DNA of 64,000 bases, taken from assembly GCA_049324115.1 (NCBI GenBank), contig JBMOMN010000021.1, positions 39,467-103,466 on the forward strand, given 5' to 3'. The notes under the pieces are model-generated. The model saw nothing but the letters and a program-made list of their open reading frames with translations, searched no databases and had not been told where the DNA came from. Every line of letters starts with the position of its first letter. The first letter of the stretch is position 1. This document shows positions 9,604 through 16,646 of this stretch, one piece after another. The stretch is from UBA5796 sp040752455. Lineage in GTDB: Bacteria > Chloroflexota > Anaerolineae > Anaerolineales > Villigracilaceae. The position numbers and the translations under genes were made by a program.

Positions 9604-9984
9604 TCAGGAAGGAGCAGGAGGCCAGGCCGGAGGCTCGTTTGAGTGCTGGATGGCCGTGAACAACTCGTTCGAGCTGGAGATGGCGAACGCCTGTTTTTCG
9701 TAAAGGTGGATGATGTTGTCGCGGGTGTTCAGGACGATCAGGCGCACGTTCTGGATGTCCGACAGGGTGGCCATCAAACAGCATGGGTCTATCGAGGTGG
9801 TGATCTCATCCCCGTTGAGGATGATCACCTCCGGTTTCAATTGCGAAATCTTGCGGACCAGGGCGGCCGGGTCATCCGACGGGATGCTCATCAAGGTGAA
9901 CTTTCCGTTCGCGCCCAGCAGGCTTTCGATCCCGCCCAGAAGGAGGGATTGAACGTTGACGATCAGAACGCGCTTGGGGTGCAT
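9604..9984 (-). CDS. stand-alone pseudo-receiver domain protein
   Basis: A 126-residue protein with the fold pattern of a response-regulator receiver domain and no output domain. The start MHPKRVLIVN and PEVIILNGDEI match strands beta-1 and beta-3, but the acidic pair is replaced by Asn10-Val11 and the phospho-acceptor position is Asn57. It would therefore not accept phosphate in the usual way (Asp59 is two positions off). It lies 258 nt downstream of the two-component pair on the same strand, so it may modulate that pair. Function unknown. Confidence 0.6.
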   Translation of the reverse strand: MHPKRVLIVNVQSLLLGGIESLLGANGKFTLMSIPSDDPAALVRKISQLKPEVIILNGDEITTSIDPCCLMATLSDIQNVRLIVLNTRDNIIHLYEKQAFAISSSNELFTAIQHSNEPPAWPPAPS

Positions 9985-10242
9985 GGGTTGCCTAATCCTG
10001 GTGAATTTGGTTGAATTTGATCCTGTTGTATGAAATTATAGGTAGTCCCCCGGTCGGAGTCTATAAATTTTCGTAAACAACGGGGTAAATAAATAGCCAA
10101 ACGGGGATTAAGCTTGGCTCCAAAAAGAGCCATGCCCCCATAGTCCTTAATGTTTAGCGCGATAAACTTTGCCAGCCTGATGTTTACGTGACCTAATCGG
10201 GAGGCTGGTCCTGCGCGCCCCCGGAGAGCCGCTCCCTATGGG

Positions 10243-10920
10243 TTACAGCAGGTCCCCGTTCCCTTTCGCCTGCCCGTTGGCCAGGCCGTGTTTGCGGGCG
10301 TAGTTGGCTGTTTCCTGCCGGTTGTGGAAGTTCAATTTCTGCATGATGTTGTGAACGTGGACCCTGACGGTATTCTCGCTGATGGACAGGTTTTCCGCAA
10401 TTTCGGCGTTGCTGAAACCGGCGCCCATCTCTGCCAGGATTTCGATCTCGCGTATCGTCAGGGAAGCCTGGGACTGGCTGTCGGTGTTGCTCCGCGCGGA
10501 AACGATGGGCAGGAGTTCGTCCAACATGCGGCTGAGGGTGGCCCGCGAGACGGCCAGTTCGCCGCGCTTCAAGCGCCGCAACGCGGACAGCAGGGCCGTC
10601 GCCGGGATGTCCTTCATCAGGAAGCCCCTGGCCCCGTGCCGGATCGCAGTAAAGGCCAGTTCCTCCGAGGCGTGGATGGTGAGGAAGACCACGTTGACGT
10701 TCCGGCTTTTTTCGAGGATCTGGGAGATGGTTTTCTCGCCCGAACCGTCGGGCAGGCCCAGGTCCATGATGACCAGGTCGGGTTTCTGGGTCTCCACCAG
10801 GGAGACGGCCTCCCGGATGGTGCCGGCCTGGCCCACCAGTTGGAAATCCGGCTGCGAGGTCAACAACCTTGCCAGGCCGTCCCGGAAGAGAGAGTGATCG
10901 TCAACGATTATGGTTTTCAT
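10243..10920 (-). CDS. NarL/FixJ-family response regulator
   Basis: A 225-residue DNA-binding response regulator. The receiver domain has the acidic pair Asp7-Asp8 and phospho-acceptor Asp53 (IMDLGLPDGSG). The C-terminal LuxR-type helix-turn-helix is clear (LTIREIEILAEMGAG, then NAEIAENLSISENTVRVHV). It starts 3 nt after the histidine-kinase stop codon, so the pair forms one operon. Targets unknown; the NarX-like partner and nearby mod and nir genes suggest a respiratory/nitrogen-oxide theme, but this is inference. Confidence 0.93.
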   Translation of the reverse strand: MKTIIVDDHSLFRDGLARLLTSQPDFQLVGQAGTIREAVSLVETQKPDLVIMDLGLPDGSGEKTISQILEKSRNVNVVFLTIHASEELAFTAIRHGARGFLMKDIPATALLSALRRLKRGELAVSRATLSRMLDELLPIVSARSNTDSQSQASLTIREIEILAEMGAGFSNAEIAENLSISENTVRVHVHNIMQKLNFHNRQETANYARKHGLANGQAKGNGDLL

Positions 10921-10923
10921 AGG

Positions 10924-12312
10924 TTAGCCCTCGTAAGGTGTGAAAAGTATGATGCGCGTGCCGTTGTTGGGGTTGGATGCGATGTCCAGCCGGGCGTTGC
11001 TCTCCAGCGCCCGTTCTTTCATGTTTTGCAGGCCGAAATGCCCGTTCTGGACGGGACGGCTGGTGTCGTAACCGATCCCGTCGTCCTCCACCTTGATCTC
11101 CAGGCCGTCCTCCAGCCACTGCAAGTTGACGTCCACTTTTCGGGCGTGGGCGTGTTTCTCGATGTTGGTCAGGATCTCCTGGAAGATGTAGAAGATGTTG
11201 CGCTGGGTGAGGTGGTCCAGGCCGCGTCTCTCGCCCAACTGGTGCAGCCTGACGTGAAAATTGGCCCGCTGGCTGATCTTCTCGGCGTAATTCAGCAGGG
11301 TGTTGTTCAGGTTCGAGTTCTCGTCGGGGCTTAGTTTGATCAGCACCTCCCGCATCTGGTCGTAGGCTTCTTTCGCGACGTCCCGCAGGGTCTCGACTTC
11401 CCGGCGCATGGCATCCGCCCTGGTCGAGTCGAATTCGAGGCTGATCTGGTCCAGCCGGAGGCGGATGAAGGCCAGGCTGTGGCCGAGCGTATCGTGGACG
11501 TCGCGGGCAATGCGCTGCTGCTCGGATTCCACCATCCTGTTCTGGCTTTTCATCAATTGTTCGAGCTGGATGCGCCGGAAGGTGGACGCGACCACCGGGG
11601 CCACCTCGTTCAGGATGCGGGTATGGTCCTGGGAAGGCTGGCTGCGGTGCGGGAAATAGAGCCGCACGCCGGCGACGGGGACGTCCGAGAACGACAGGGG
11701 CAGGCAATAACAGGCCGCGACGTCCGACAGGGCGATCATTTTGGGGTCGCGGCAGGGCTGCAGGAGCGCGCCTTCCCGTTCGGGGCTGGCTGCCAGGCAC
11801 GGGCAGTCTTCCGCATTGCATTCGAGGGGCGAGTTGGCAATATCCAGGTCTTTTCTCGACGACCAGTTCAGGATGGGTTTGTATGTGCGGGTCTGCTGGT
11901 CGCAGGAATAGATCGTTGCGCCGCTCAGCGGCATCACCACCTTGACGAATTGCAGGAACGCGTCGGCCAGGTCGTGGAACGCGTGGACTTCCTGCAACTG
12001 CATCCCCAGGTTGCCGACCAGGTTTTGGGAGTAGACCATCCAGGCCAACTCCGACCGGCTGGCAGCCAGTTGCGAAAAGATGAGGCCCGCTGAAACCGGC
12101 AGGATGAGGCCGTAGAATAACAGTTCGTAAGCGAAAGTGTGCGGGGATTCTTCCAGCAGCGGGTAATGTTCCAGGAACTCATAGACGAAGACGCTCAGGC
12201 TCGCCAAGACGACCAGCCACCAGCGGTTTTTCAATAACCAATCCCCCAGGCCGAGCCAACGGGTCCGTTTCGCAATTGCAACACCGGTCATTGTTTTCCG
12301 ATTAGTGAACAT
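10924..12312 (-). CDS. NarX-like sensor histidine kinase (HisKA_3) with Cys-rich GAF-like domain
   Basis: Membrane histidine kinase of 462 residues. Two transmembrane helices (about 31-47 and 63-82) anchor a cytoplasmic GAF-like region that carries six clustered cysteines at 165, 170, 172, 187, 201 and 203. The HisKA_3 phospho-acceptor is His273 (RIARDVHDTLGHS), followed by an N box (EILTNIEKHAHA) and G boxes (VEDDGIGYD, GHFGLQNMKERA). The cysteines may bind a metal or Fe-S cluster and sense oxygen, NO or redox state, as in some NarX/NreB-type kinases; the exact ligand cannot be told. Expected partner: the response regulator immediately downstream. Confidence 0.88.
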   Translation of the reverse strand: MFTNRKTMTGVAIAKRTRWLGLGDWLLKNRWWLVVLASLSVFVYEFLEHYPLLEESPHTFAYELLFYGLILPVSAGLIFSQLAASRSELAWMVYSQNLVGNLGMQLQEVHAFHDLADAFLQFVKVVMPLSGATIYSCDQQTRTYKPILNWSSRKDLDIANSPLECNAEDCPCLAASPEREGALLQPCRDPKMIALSDVAACYCLPLSFSDVPVAGVRLYFPHRSQPSQDHTRILNEVAPVVASTFRRIQLEQLMKSQNRMVESEQQRIARDVHDTLGHSLAFIRLRLDQISLEFDSTRADAMRREVETLRDVAKEAYDQMREVLIKLSPDENSNLNNTLLNYAEKISQRANFHVRLHQLGERRGLDHLTQRNIFYIFQEILTNIEKHAHARKVDVNLQWLEDGLEIKVEDDGIGYDTSRPVQNGHFGLQNMKERALESNARLDIASNPNNGTRIILFTPYEG

Positions 12313-12557
12313 AAAAAATTATTACATAGTGGACATTAAAAATCAAGTTAATCATAATTTACACAATCGTAAGTTGATGGCCGCAGCAGGTGATTGCGCG
12401 GCTTTATTCGGGTAAAGTGGATGGGCTTTAGCTGAATATTCGGCGTATTGTAGTGAATAACGCGGCGTTGGTCAAGCCGCAGACGGGGGACCAACTTCCG
12501 GCAGGGTGAACGCCCGCTGCCGCGCCGCAGGCTTGGGGTCCGGGACGCACCGGGCGG

Positions 12558-13379
12558 CTAATAGACCCGGTCCTCGTCCAGTTGGCGCATCACGGCCAGC
12601 AGGACGAGCGAGACCAGCACCAGCACCACCGACAGGGCCACCGCCACGTCCAGGTTGCGCTCGAAGCCGAGGTAGATGGCGAGCGGCATGGTCTGGGTGA
12701 CGCCCTCCAGGTTCCCGGCGAACAGGATCGTCGCCCCGAACTCGCCCAGCGCCCGGGTCCAGGCCAGGATCGCCCCGCTGACGAAGGCCCGCCCTGCCAG
12801 GGGGAACATCAACCGGCTGAACATCTGCCACTGGTTGGCGCCCTCCACGTGGGCGGCTTCCTCCAGTTGCGGGTCTATCCCGGCGAAGCCGATCCGCGCT
12901 GCCCGGACGAAAAGCGGGGCCGAGACGAAGGTCTGGGCGATGACCACGGCCGCGGTCGTGAAGGGCAGGCTGACGCCGAAGACCGCCAGCCAGCTCCCGA
13001 ACAGGCCCTGGCGTCCGAAGGCGATCAACAGGGCCAGCCCCGCCACCGACGGCGGCAGCACGACCGGCAGGTCTATCAGCAGTTCGAGCGCGGCCCGCCC
13101 CCGGAAATCCCAGCGGGCCAGGATGTATGCCAGGGGCGTCCCGGCCAGGACGGAGATCAACACGCTCGTCAGGCTGGTCGCCAGGCTCAGCTTGAGGGCT
13201 GCCAGGGCCGTGCCCGAAAGGGCGTGGGAGAAGAAGTCCCCTCCGGCGGCGCGCAGGAACAGGGCCAGCAGCGGCAGGCCCAGCGTGACCACCAGCGCCA
13301 GCCCCGGCAGGACGAACAGCCAGTCTGAGCGGGTATCGGGTTTTACCAGACGATGGGACGGTGAACGGCGCGGGCGCAT
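12558..13379 (-). CDS. modB: molybdate ABC transporter permease
   Basis: Inner-membrane permease (273 residues) with about six transmembrane helices. The binding-protein-dependent transport signature region (EEAAHVEGANQWQMFSRLMFP) and the ModB-type segment around RALGEFGATILFAGN are both present, the latter typical of molybdate/tungstate permeases. It follows modA after 4 nt. No ATPase gene (modC) follows within the window, so the energising subunit must be encoded elsewhere or shared. Confidence 0.9.
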   Translation of the reverse strand: MRPRRSPSHRLVKPDTRSDWLFVLPGLALVVTLGLPLLALFLRAAGGDFFSHALSGTALAALKLSLATSLTSVLISVLAGTPLAYILARWDFRGRAALELLIDLPVVLPPSVAGLALLIAFGRQGLFGSWLAVFGVSLPFTTAAVVIAQTFVSAPLFVRAARIGFAGIDPQLEEAAHVEGANQWQMFSRLMFPLAGRAFVSGAILAWTRALGEFGATILFAGNLEGVTQTMPLAIYLGFERNLDVAVALSVVLVLVSLVLLAVMRQLDEDRVY

Positions 13380-13383
13380 GGGA

Positions 13384-14169
13384 TCATTTCACGGGCAGGA
13401 AGCCCCATTTTTGCAGGATGGACTGCCCCTCCGCCGAAAGGACGTAGGCGATGAAATCCCGGGCGAGCGCGGGACTTTGGGCCTGGTCCAGGGCCGCCAG
13501 CGGATACGCGGCGACGACGTTTGCCTCCGCCGGGATCTCGATGCTTGGCAGCTCCGGCGCGGCTGCCGCGTCCGAGGCGTAAACGATCCCCGCGTCCGCT
13601 TCGCCGAGCTGGACCTTGACGACCACCTGTTTCACGTCGTTCTCGTAGGAGACGACGTTCGCCAGCACCCGGCCTTTGAACCCGCTTCCGAAGGTTTTGT
13701 CGAGCCGGTCGAGCGCCTGCACCGAATAATTCCCGACCGGCGCTTCCCTGGCCGCCAGGACGAGCCTGATCCCCTCCCCGGCCAGGTCTGACAGGTTCTC
13801 CAGCCCGGCGGGGTTGCCGGGCGGGAGGATGACGACCAGCCGGTTGGCCAGGAAGGTTTCCGCCTCCCCCGCGCCGACGAACCCGCCCTGCACCAGGGCT
13901 TCCATTTCCTCCGCGTTGGCCGAAGCAAATACGTCGGCCCGGGCGCCATGCTCGATCTGGGCGCGCAGGGTGTGCGAGCCGCCGAAGTTGAACCTGACTT
14001 CGACGCCCGGGTTGGCGGCCTCGAAGTTCCTGCCGATCTCGTCGAAAGCCCCGGTCAGGGAGGCCGCGGCAAAGACCGTCAGCGTTTGGGGCGCGGGGTC
14101 CACGGTGGAGACACCGCAGGCCGAAAGCAGCGGCGTGAGGCAGAGCAGGGTGAGCAGGAATTTGTTCAT
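13384..14169 (-). CDS. modA: molybdate-binding lipoprotein
   Basis: Periplasmic/extracytoplasmic molybdate-binding protein (261 residues). It begins with a lipoprotein signal peptide ending in the lipobox LLSACG (Cys18). The mature part shows the ModA pattern: LTVFAAASLTGAFDEIG, then FNFGGSHTLRAQIEHGARADVFASA, and NVVSYENDVKQVVVKVQLGEADAGIVYASD. Co-transcribed with modB. Molybdate would feed molybdopterin enzymes such as nitrate reductase or formate dehydrogenase, none of which are in this window. Confidence 0.93.
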   Translation of the reverse strand: MNKFLLTLLCLTPLLSACGVSTVDPAPQTLTVFAAASLTGAFDEIGRNFEAANPGVEVRFNFGGSHTLRAQIEHGARADVFASANAEEMEALVQGGFVGAGEAETFLANRLVVILPPGNPAGLENLSDLAGEGIRLVLAAREAPVGNYSVQALDRLDKTFGSGFKGRVLANVVSYENDVKQVVVKVQLGEADAGIVYASDAAAAPELPSIEIPAEANVVAAYPLAALDQAQSPALARDFIAYVLSAEGQSILQKWGFLPVK

Positions 14170-14270
14170 AAGGATCGTCCGGCTTGCGCCGGTCGGGTCG
14201 AGTTTATCAAACGATGCGGTTTTTTATAAGAGGCAGTGATCGCAGTATGCGCGGCGCGGCCAACTGGCTG

Positions 14271-14276
14271 TATAAT
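14271..14276 (+). promoter_or_regulatory. -10 box (TATAAT) for the panB leader ORF
   Basis: Perfect TATAAT ending 7 nt before the ATG at 14284. No clear -35 is visible. The spacing implies transcription starts at or next to the ATG, giving a leaderless mRNA. Confidence 0.45.
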
Positions 14277-14283
14277 TTCATCC

Positions 14284-14409
14284 ATGGAAACCAGGCCCAC
14301 CCGGCGCAAGGGACCGGCCCGGCCGCCGGCCGAGGGCGATTTCAGTCTGGCGCGGGAGGGGACGCCATATTTTCATTCAAACCTGATTTGCACATTGGAG
14401 GATAAATGA
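14284..14409 (+). CDS. possible 41-residue leader peptide overlapping panB
   Basis: An open frame of 41 codons begins with an ATG 7 nt after a TATAAT box and ends in a TGA that overlaps the panB start (ATGA). It would encode a basic, Pro/Arg-rich N-terminus (METRPTRRKGPARPP) and no recognisable domain. The layout fits a leaderless small ORF translationally coupled to panB, but it could simply be panB's 5' leader read by chance. I see no homology. Confidence 0.35.
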   Translation: METRPTRRKGPARPPAEGDFSLAREGTPYFHSNLICTLEDK

Positions 14410-15260
14410 GCGACCGCAAGAAAATCACATTGCCGTACCTGTTCCAGAGAGTGGAAGCGGGGGAGCCGATCACCTGGCTGACCTGCTACGACTATCCGAC
14501 CGCCTATTTGCAAGAGCAGGCCGGGATCGAGATGATCCTGGTCGGCGACAGCCTGGGGATGACCATGCTCGGCTACGACTCGACCCTGCCGGTGACGATG
14601 GACGACATGATCCGCCACGCCTCGGCGGTGCGGCGCGGGGCCCCGACCGCCTTCGTGGTAGGCGACATGCCCTACATGAGCTACCAGCCGTCGAACGAGA
14701 TCGCGGTCAGGAACGCCGGGCGTTTCATGGCCGAAGCCGGCTGCGACGCGATCAAGCTCGAAGGCGGGGCGGCCATGGCGCCCCGCATCCAGGCCATCGT
14801 CGAGTCGGGCATCCCGGCCATCGGCCACCTGGGGCTGACCCCGCAGTCGGTCTCGGCCCTGGGCGGCTTTCGCTTGCAGGGCAAGTCGGCGGAACTGGCG
14901 AAGAAGATCGTGGACGACGCCAAGTCCCTCGAAAAGGCCGGGGCGTTCGCCATCCTGCTCGAGCTGGTCCCCGACCGGGTGTGCCAGATCATCACCGAGC
15001 GGGCCGAGGGCTGCATCATCCTGTCGCTCGGATCGGGGCTGGGGGCGCACGGCCAACTGCTGATCTACCACGACATGTTCGGCCTGTACCCCAAGTTCAA
15101 GCCGAAAATGGCCAAGGTCTTCGGCAACGCCGGGGAGGTGATCCTGAACGGGTTGAAGGCCTACCACGACGAAGTCAAGAGCCAGGCCTTCCCCGCCCCC
15201 GAGAATTACTTCGGGATGCCGGACGCCGAGTTCGAAGAATTGAAGAAGATGCTGGAATAG
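14406..15260 (+). CDS. panB: 3-methyl-2-oxobutanoate hydroxymethyltransferase
   Basis: First committed enzyme of pantothenate (vitamin B5/coenzyme A) synthesis, transferring a hydroxymethyl group from methylenetetrahydrofolate to 2-oxoisovalerate. The 284 residues cover the whole TIM barrel, with WLTCYDYPTA, the metal/substrate loop EMILVGDSLGMTMLGY, AIKLEGG, and IGHLGLTPQSV all visible; the invariant Asp and Glu ligands lie in these blocks. GGAG lies 5 nt before the ATG. It is not followed by panC or panD, so the pathway genes are scattered. Confidence 0.95.
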   Translation: MSDRKKITLPYLFQRVEAGEPITWLTCYDYPTAYLQEQAGIEMILVGDSLGMTMLGYDSTLPVTMDDMIRHASAVRRGAPTAFVVGDMPYMSYQPSNEIAVRNAGRFMAEAGCDAIKLEGGAAMAPRIQAIVESGIPAIGHLGLTPQSVSALGGFRLQGKSAELAKKIVDDAKSLEKAGAFAILLELVPDRVCQIITERAEGCIILSLGSGLGAHGQLLIYHDMFGLYPKFKPKMAKVFGNAGEVILNGLKAYHDEVKSQAFPAPENYFGMPDAEFEELKKMLE

Positions 15261-15272
15261 TGACCAGCGTTC

Positions 15273-15321
15273 AGCTATCAGCGTTCAGCAGCTTAAAGCT
15301 GACCGCTGAACGCTGATAGCT
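15273..15321. repeat. 17-bp perfect inverted repeat between panB and the aminotransferase
   Basis: 15273-15289 (AGCTATCAGCGTTCAGC) pairs exactly with 15305-15321, with a 15-nt loop. It is built from the word TCAGCGTTCAG. It could attenuate transcription or be a dispersed repeat; there is no T-run. Confidence 0.55.
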
Positions 15322-15337
15322 TCCCCGGAGATTCCCC

Positions 15338-16495
15338 ATGACATTTACCCAACGCAGCGTCCATCTCAAACCCGAAGGCGCCTATCAGGTCCTGGCCCGG
15401 GCCAACCAGCTCGAAGCCGCCGGGAAAGACATCATCCACTTCGAGATCGGCCAGCCGGATTACCCCACCTTCGAGAACGTCAGCCGGGCCGGGATCGAGG
15501 CCATCCGCTCCGGCAAGACCCGCTACACCCCGCCGGCCGGGGTGCCCTCGCTGCGGGAGGCGCTGGCCGAGGACGCCGGGCGCAGGCGCGGCATCGAAGT
15601 CCACCCGGACGAGGTGGTGGTCAGCCCGGGCGGCAAGCCCAACCTGTTCTTCCCGACCCTGGCGCTGGTCGAGCCGGGCGACGAAGTGATCTACCCGAAT
15701 CCGGGATTCCCGACCTACGAAGCCATGATCCGGGTGGCGGGCGGCGCGCCGGTCCCGGTGCCGCTGCTGGAATCCAACCAGTTCTCGTTCGACCTGGACG
15801 TTTTCGACAGCCTGGTCAATGAGCGGACGCGGATGATCATCCTCAACTCGCCCTCCAACCCGACCGGGGGCGTGATCCCGGCTGCCGACCTGGTGCATAT
15901 CGCCTCGAAAGCCCAGAAGTTCGACAGTTGGGTGATGACCGACGAGCTCTACACCCGGATCGTCTACGACGGGCTGGAAGCGCCCTCGATCGCCACCCTG
16001 CCGGGGATGCGGGAGCGCACCATCATCGTGGACGGGTTCTCGAAGACCTACTCGATGACCGGCTGGCGGCTGGGGTACGGGATCATGCCGAAGTCCCTGG
16101 CCGAACGGGTGGAGCTGCTGCTGACCCACTCGGTCGGCTCGACGGCCCACTTCACCCAGTTCGCCGGGCTGGAGGCCGTCACCGGTCCGCAGGAGAAAGT
16201 GGACGAAATGGTGGCCGAGTACCAGCGCCGCCGGGACGTAATCGTGGCCGGGCTGAACCGCCTCCCCGGCTTCACCTGCCAGAAGCCGCAGGGGGCGTTC
16301 TACGCCTTCCCCAACATCACCGGGACGGGCAAAAGCTCGAGCGAACTGGCGAACTTCATCCTGGAGCAGGCCGGGGTGGCCCTGCTGCCGGGGGACGCCT
16401 TCGGCGGGTACGGCGAGGGCTACCTGCGATTGTCTTACGCCACGTCCGTCGAGAACATCGAAAAGGGGCTGGAGAGGATCCGAAAGGCCTTGTAG
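15338..16495 (+). CDS. PLP-dependent class I/II aminotransferase (aspartate aminotransferase family)
   Basis: Fold-type I pyridoxal-phosphate aminotransferase of 385 residues. The Schiff-base lysine is Lys236 in FSKTYSMTGWRLGYG; other landmarks are HFEIGQPDYPT, YTPPAGVPSLREA, the phosphate-binding GGKPNLF region, LNSPSNPTGGVIP and the C-terminal substrate-carboxylate Arg in YLRLSYA. The family includes aspartate, aromatic and branched-chain aminotransferases, and sequence alone does not fix the substrate. Separated from panB by a strong hairpin. Confidence 0.9.
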   Translation: MTFTQRSVHLKPEGAYQVLARANQLEAAGKDIIHFEIGQPDYPTFENVSRAGIEAIRSGKTRYTPPAGVPSLREALAEDAGRRRGIEVHPDEVVVSPGGKPNLFFPTLALVEPGDEVIYPNPGFPTYEAMIRVAGGAPVPVPLLESNQFSFDLDVFDSLVNERTRMIILNSPSNPTGGVIPAADLVHIASKAQKFDSWVMTDELYTRIVYDGLEAPSIATLPGMRERTIIVDGFSKTYSMTGWRLGYGIMPKSLAERVELLLTHSVGSTAHFTQFAGLEAVTGPQEKVDEMVAEYQRRRDVIVAGLNRLPGFTCQKPQGAFYAFPNITGTGKSSSELANFILEQAGVALLPGDAFGGYGEGYLRLSYATSVENIEKGLERIRKAL

Positions 16496-16510
16496 CCGAG
16501 AGACGTTGGA

Positions 16511-16533
16511 GTCCGAAGTCTCCCGACTTCGGA
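16511..16533. repeat. short hairpin CCGAAGTC/GACTTCGG
   Basis: CCGAAGTC, a TCCC loop and GACTTCGG follow the aminotransferase gene directly. Related motifs (GGAGTCC, AACGTCT, GACGTTGG) make up the hairpin at 31290-31346, so this is probably one of the dispersed palindromes of this genome. Confidence 0.45.
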
Positions 16534-16549
16534 GCGCCCTGGGTATAAT
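16532..16549 (+). promoter_or_regulatory. promoter element upstream of the DGR target gene
   Basis: The 18-mer GAGCGCCCTGGGTATAAT ends in a perfect -10 box (16544-16549). The same 18-mer occurs at 47349-47366 upstream of the LysM gene, so it may be a shared promoter module. The NACHT start codon lies about 97 nt downstream with its own RBS (GGAGG). Confidence 0.5.
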
Positions 16550-16646
16550 GCAGTGTAACAGTGGCGCGTTGAACCAGACTACCGGATGGAACCCGATTGG
16601 AACGAGCTTTCGGAAGTCTGCGGGGCGACCGTGAGCGGAGGTAAAG

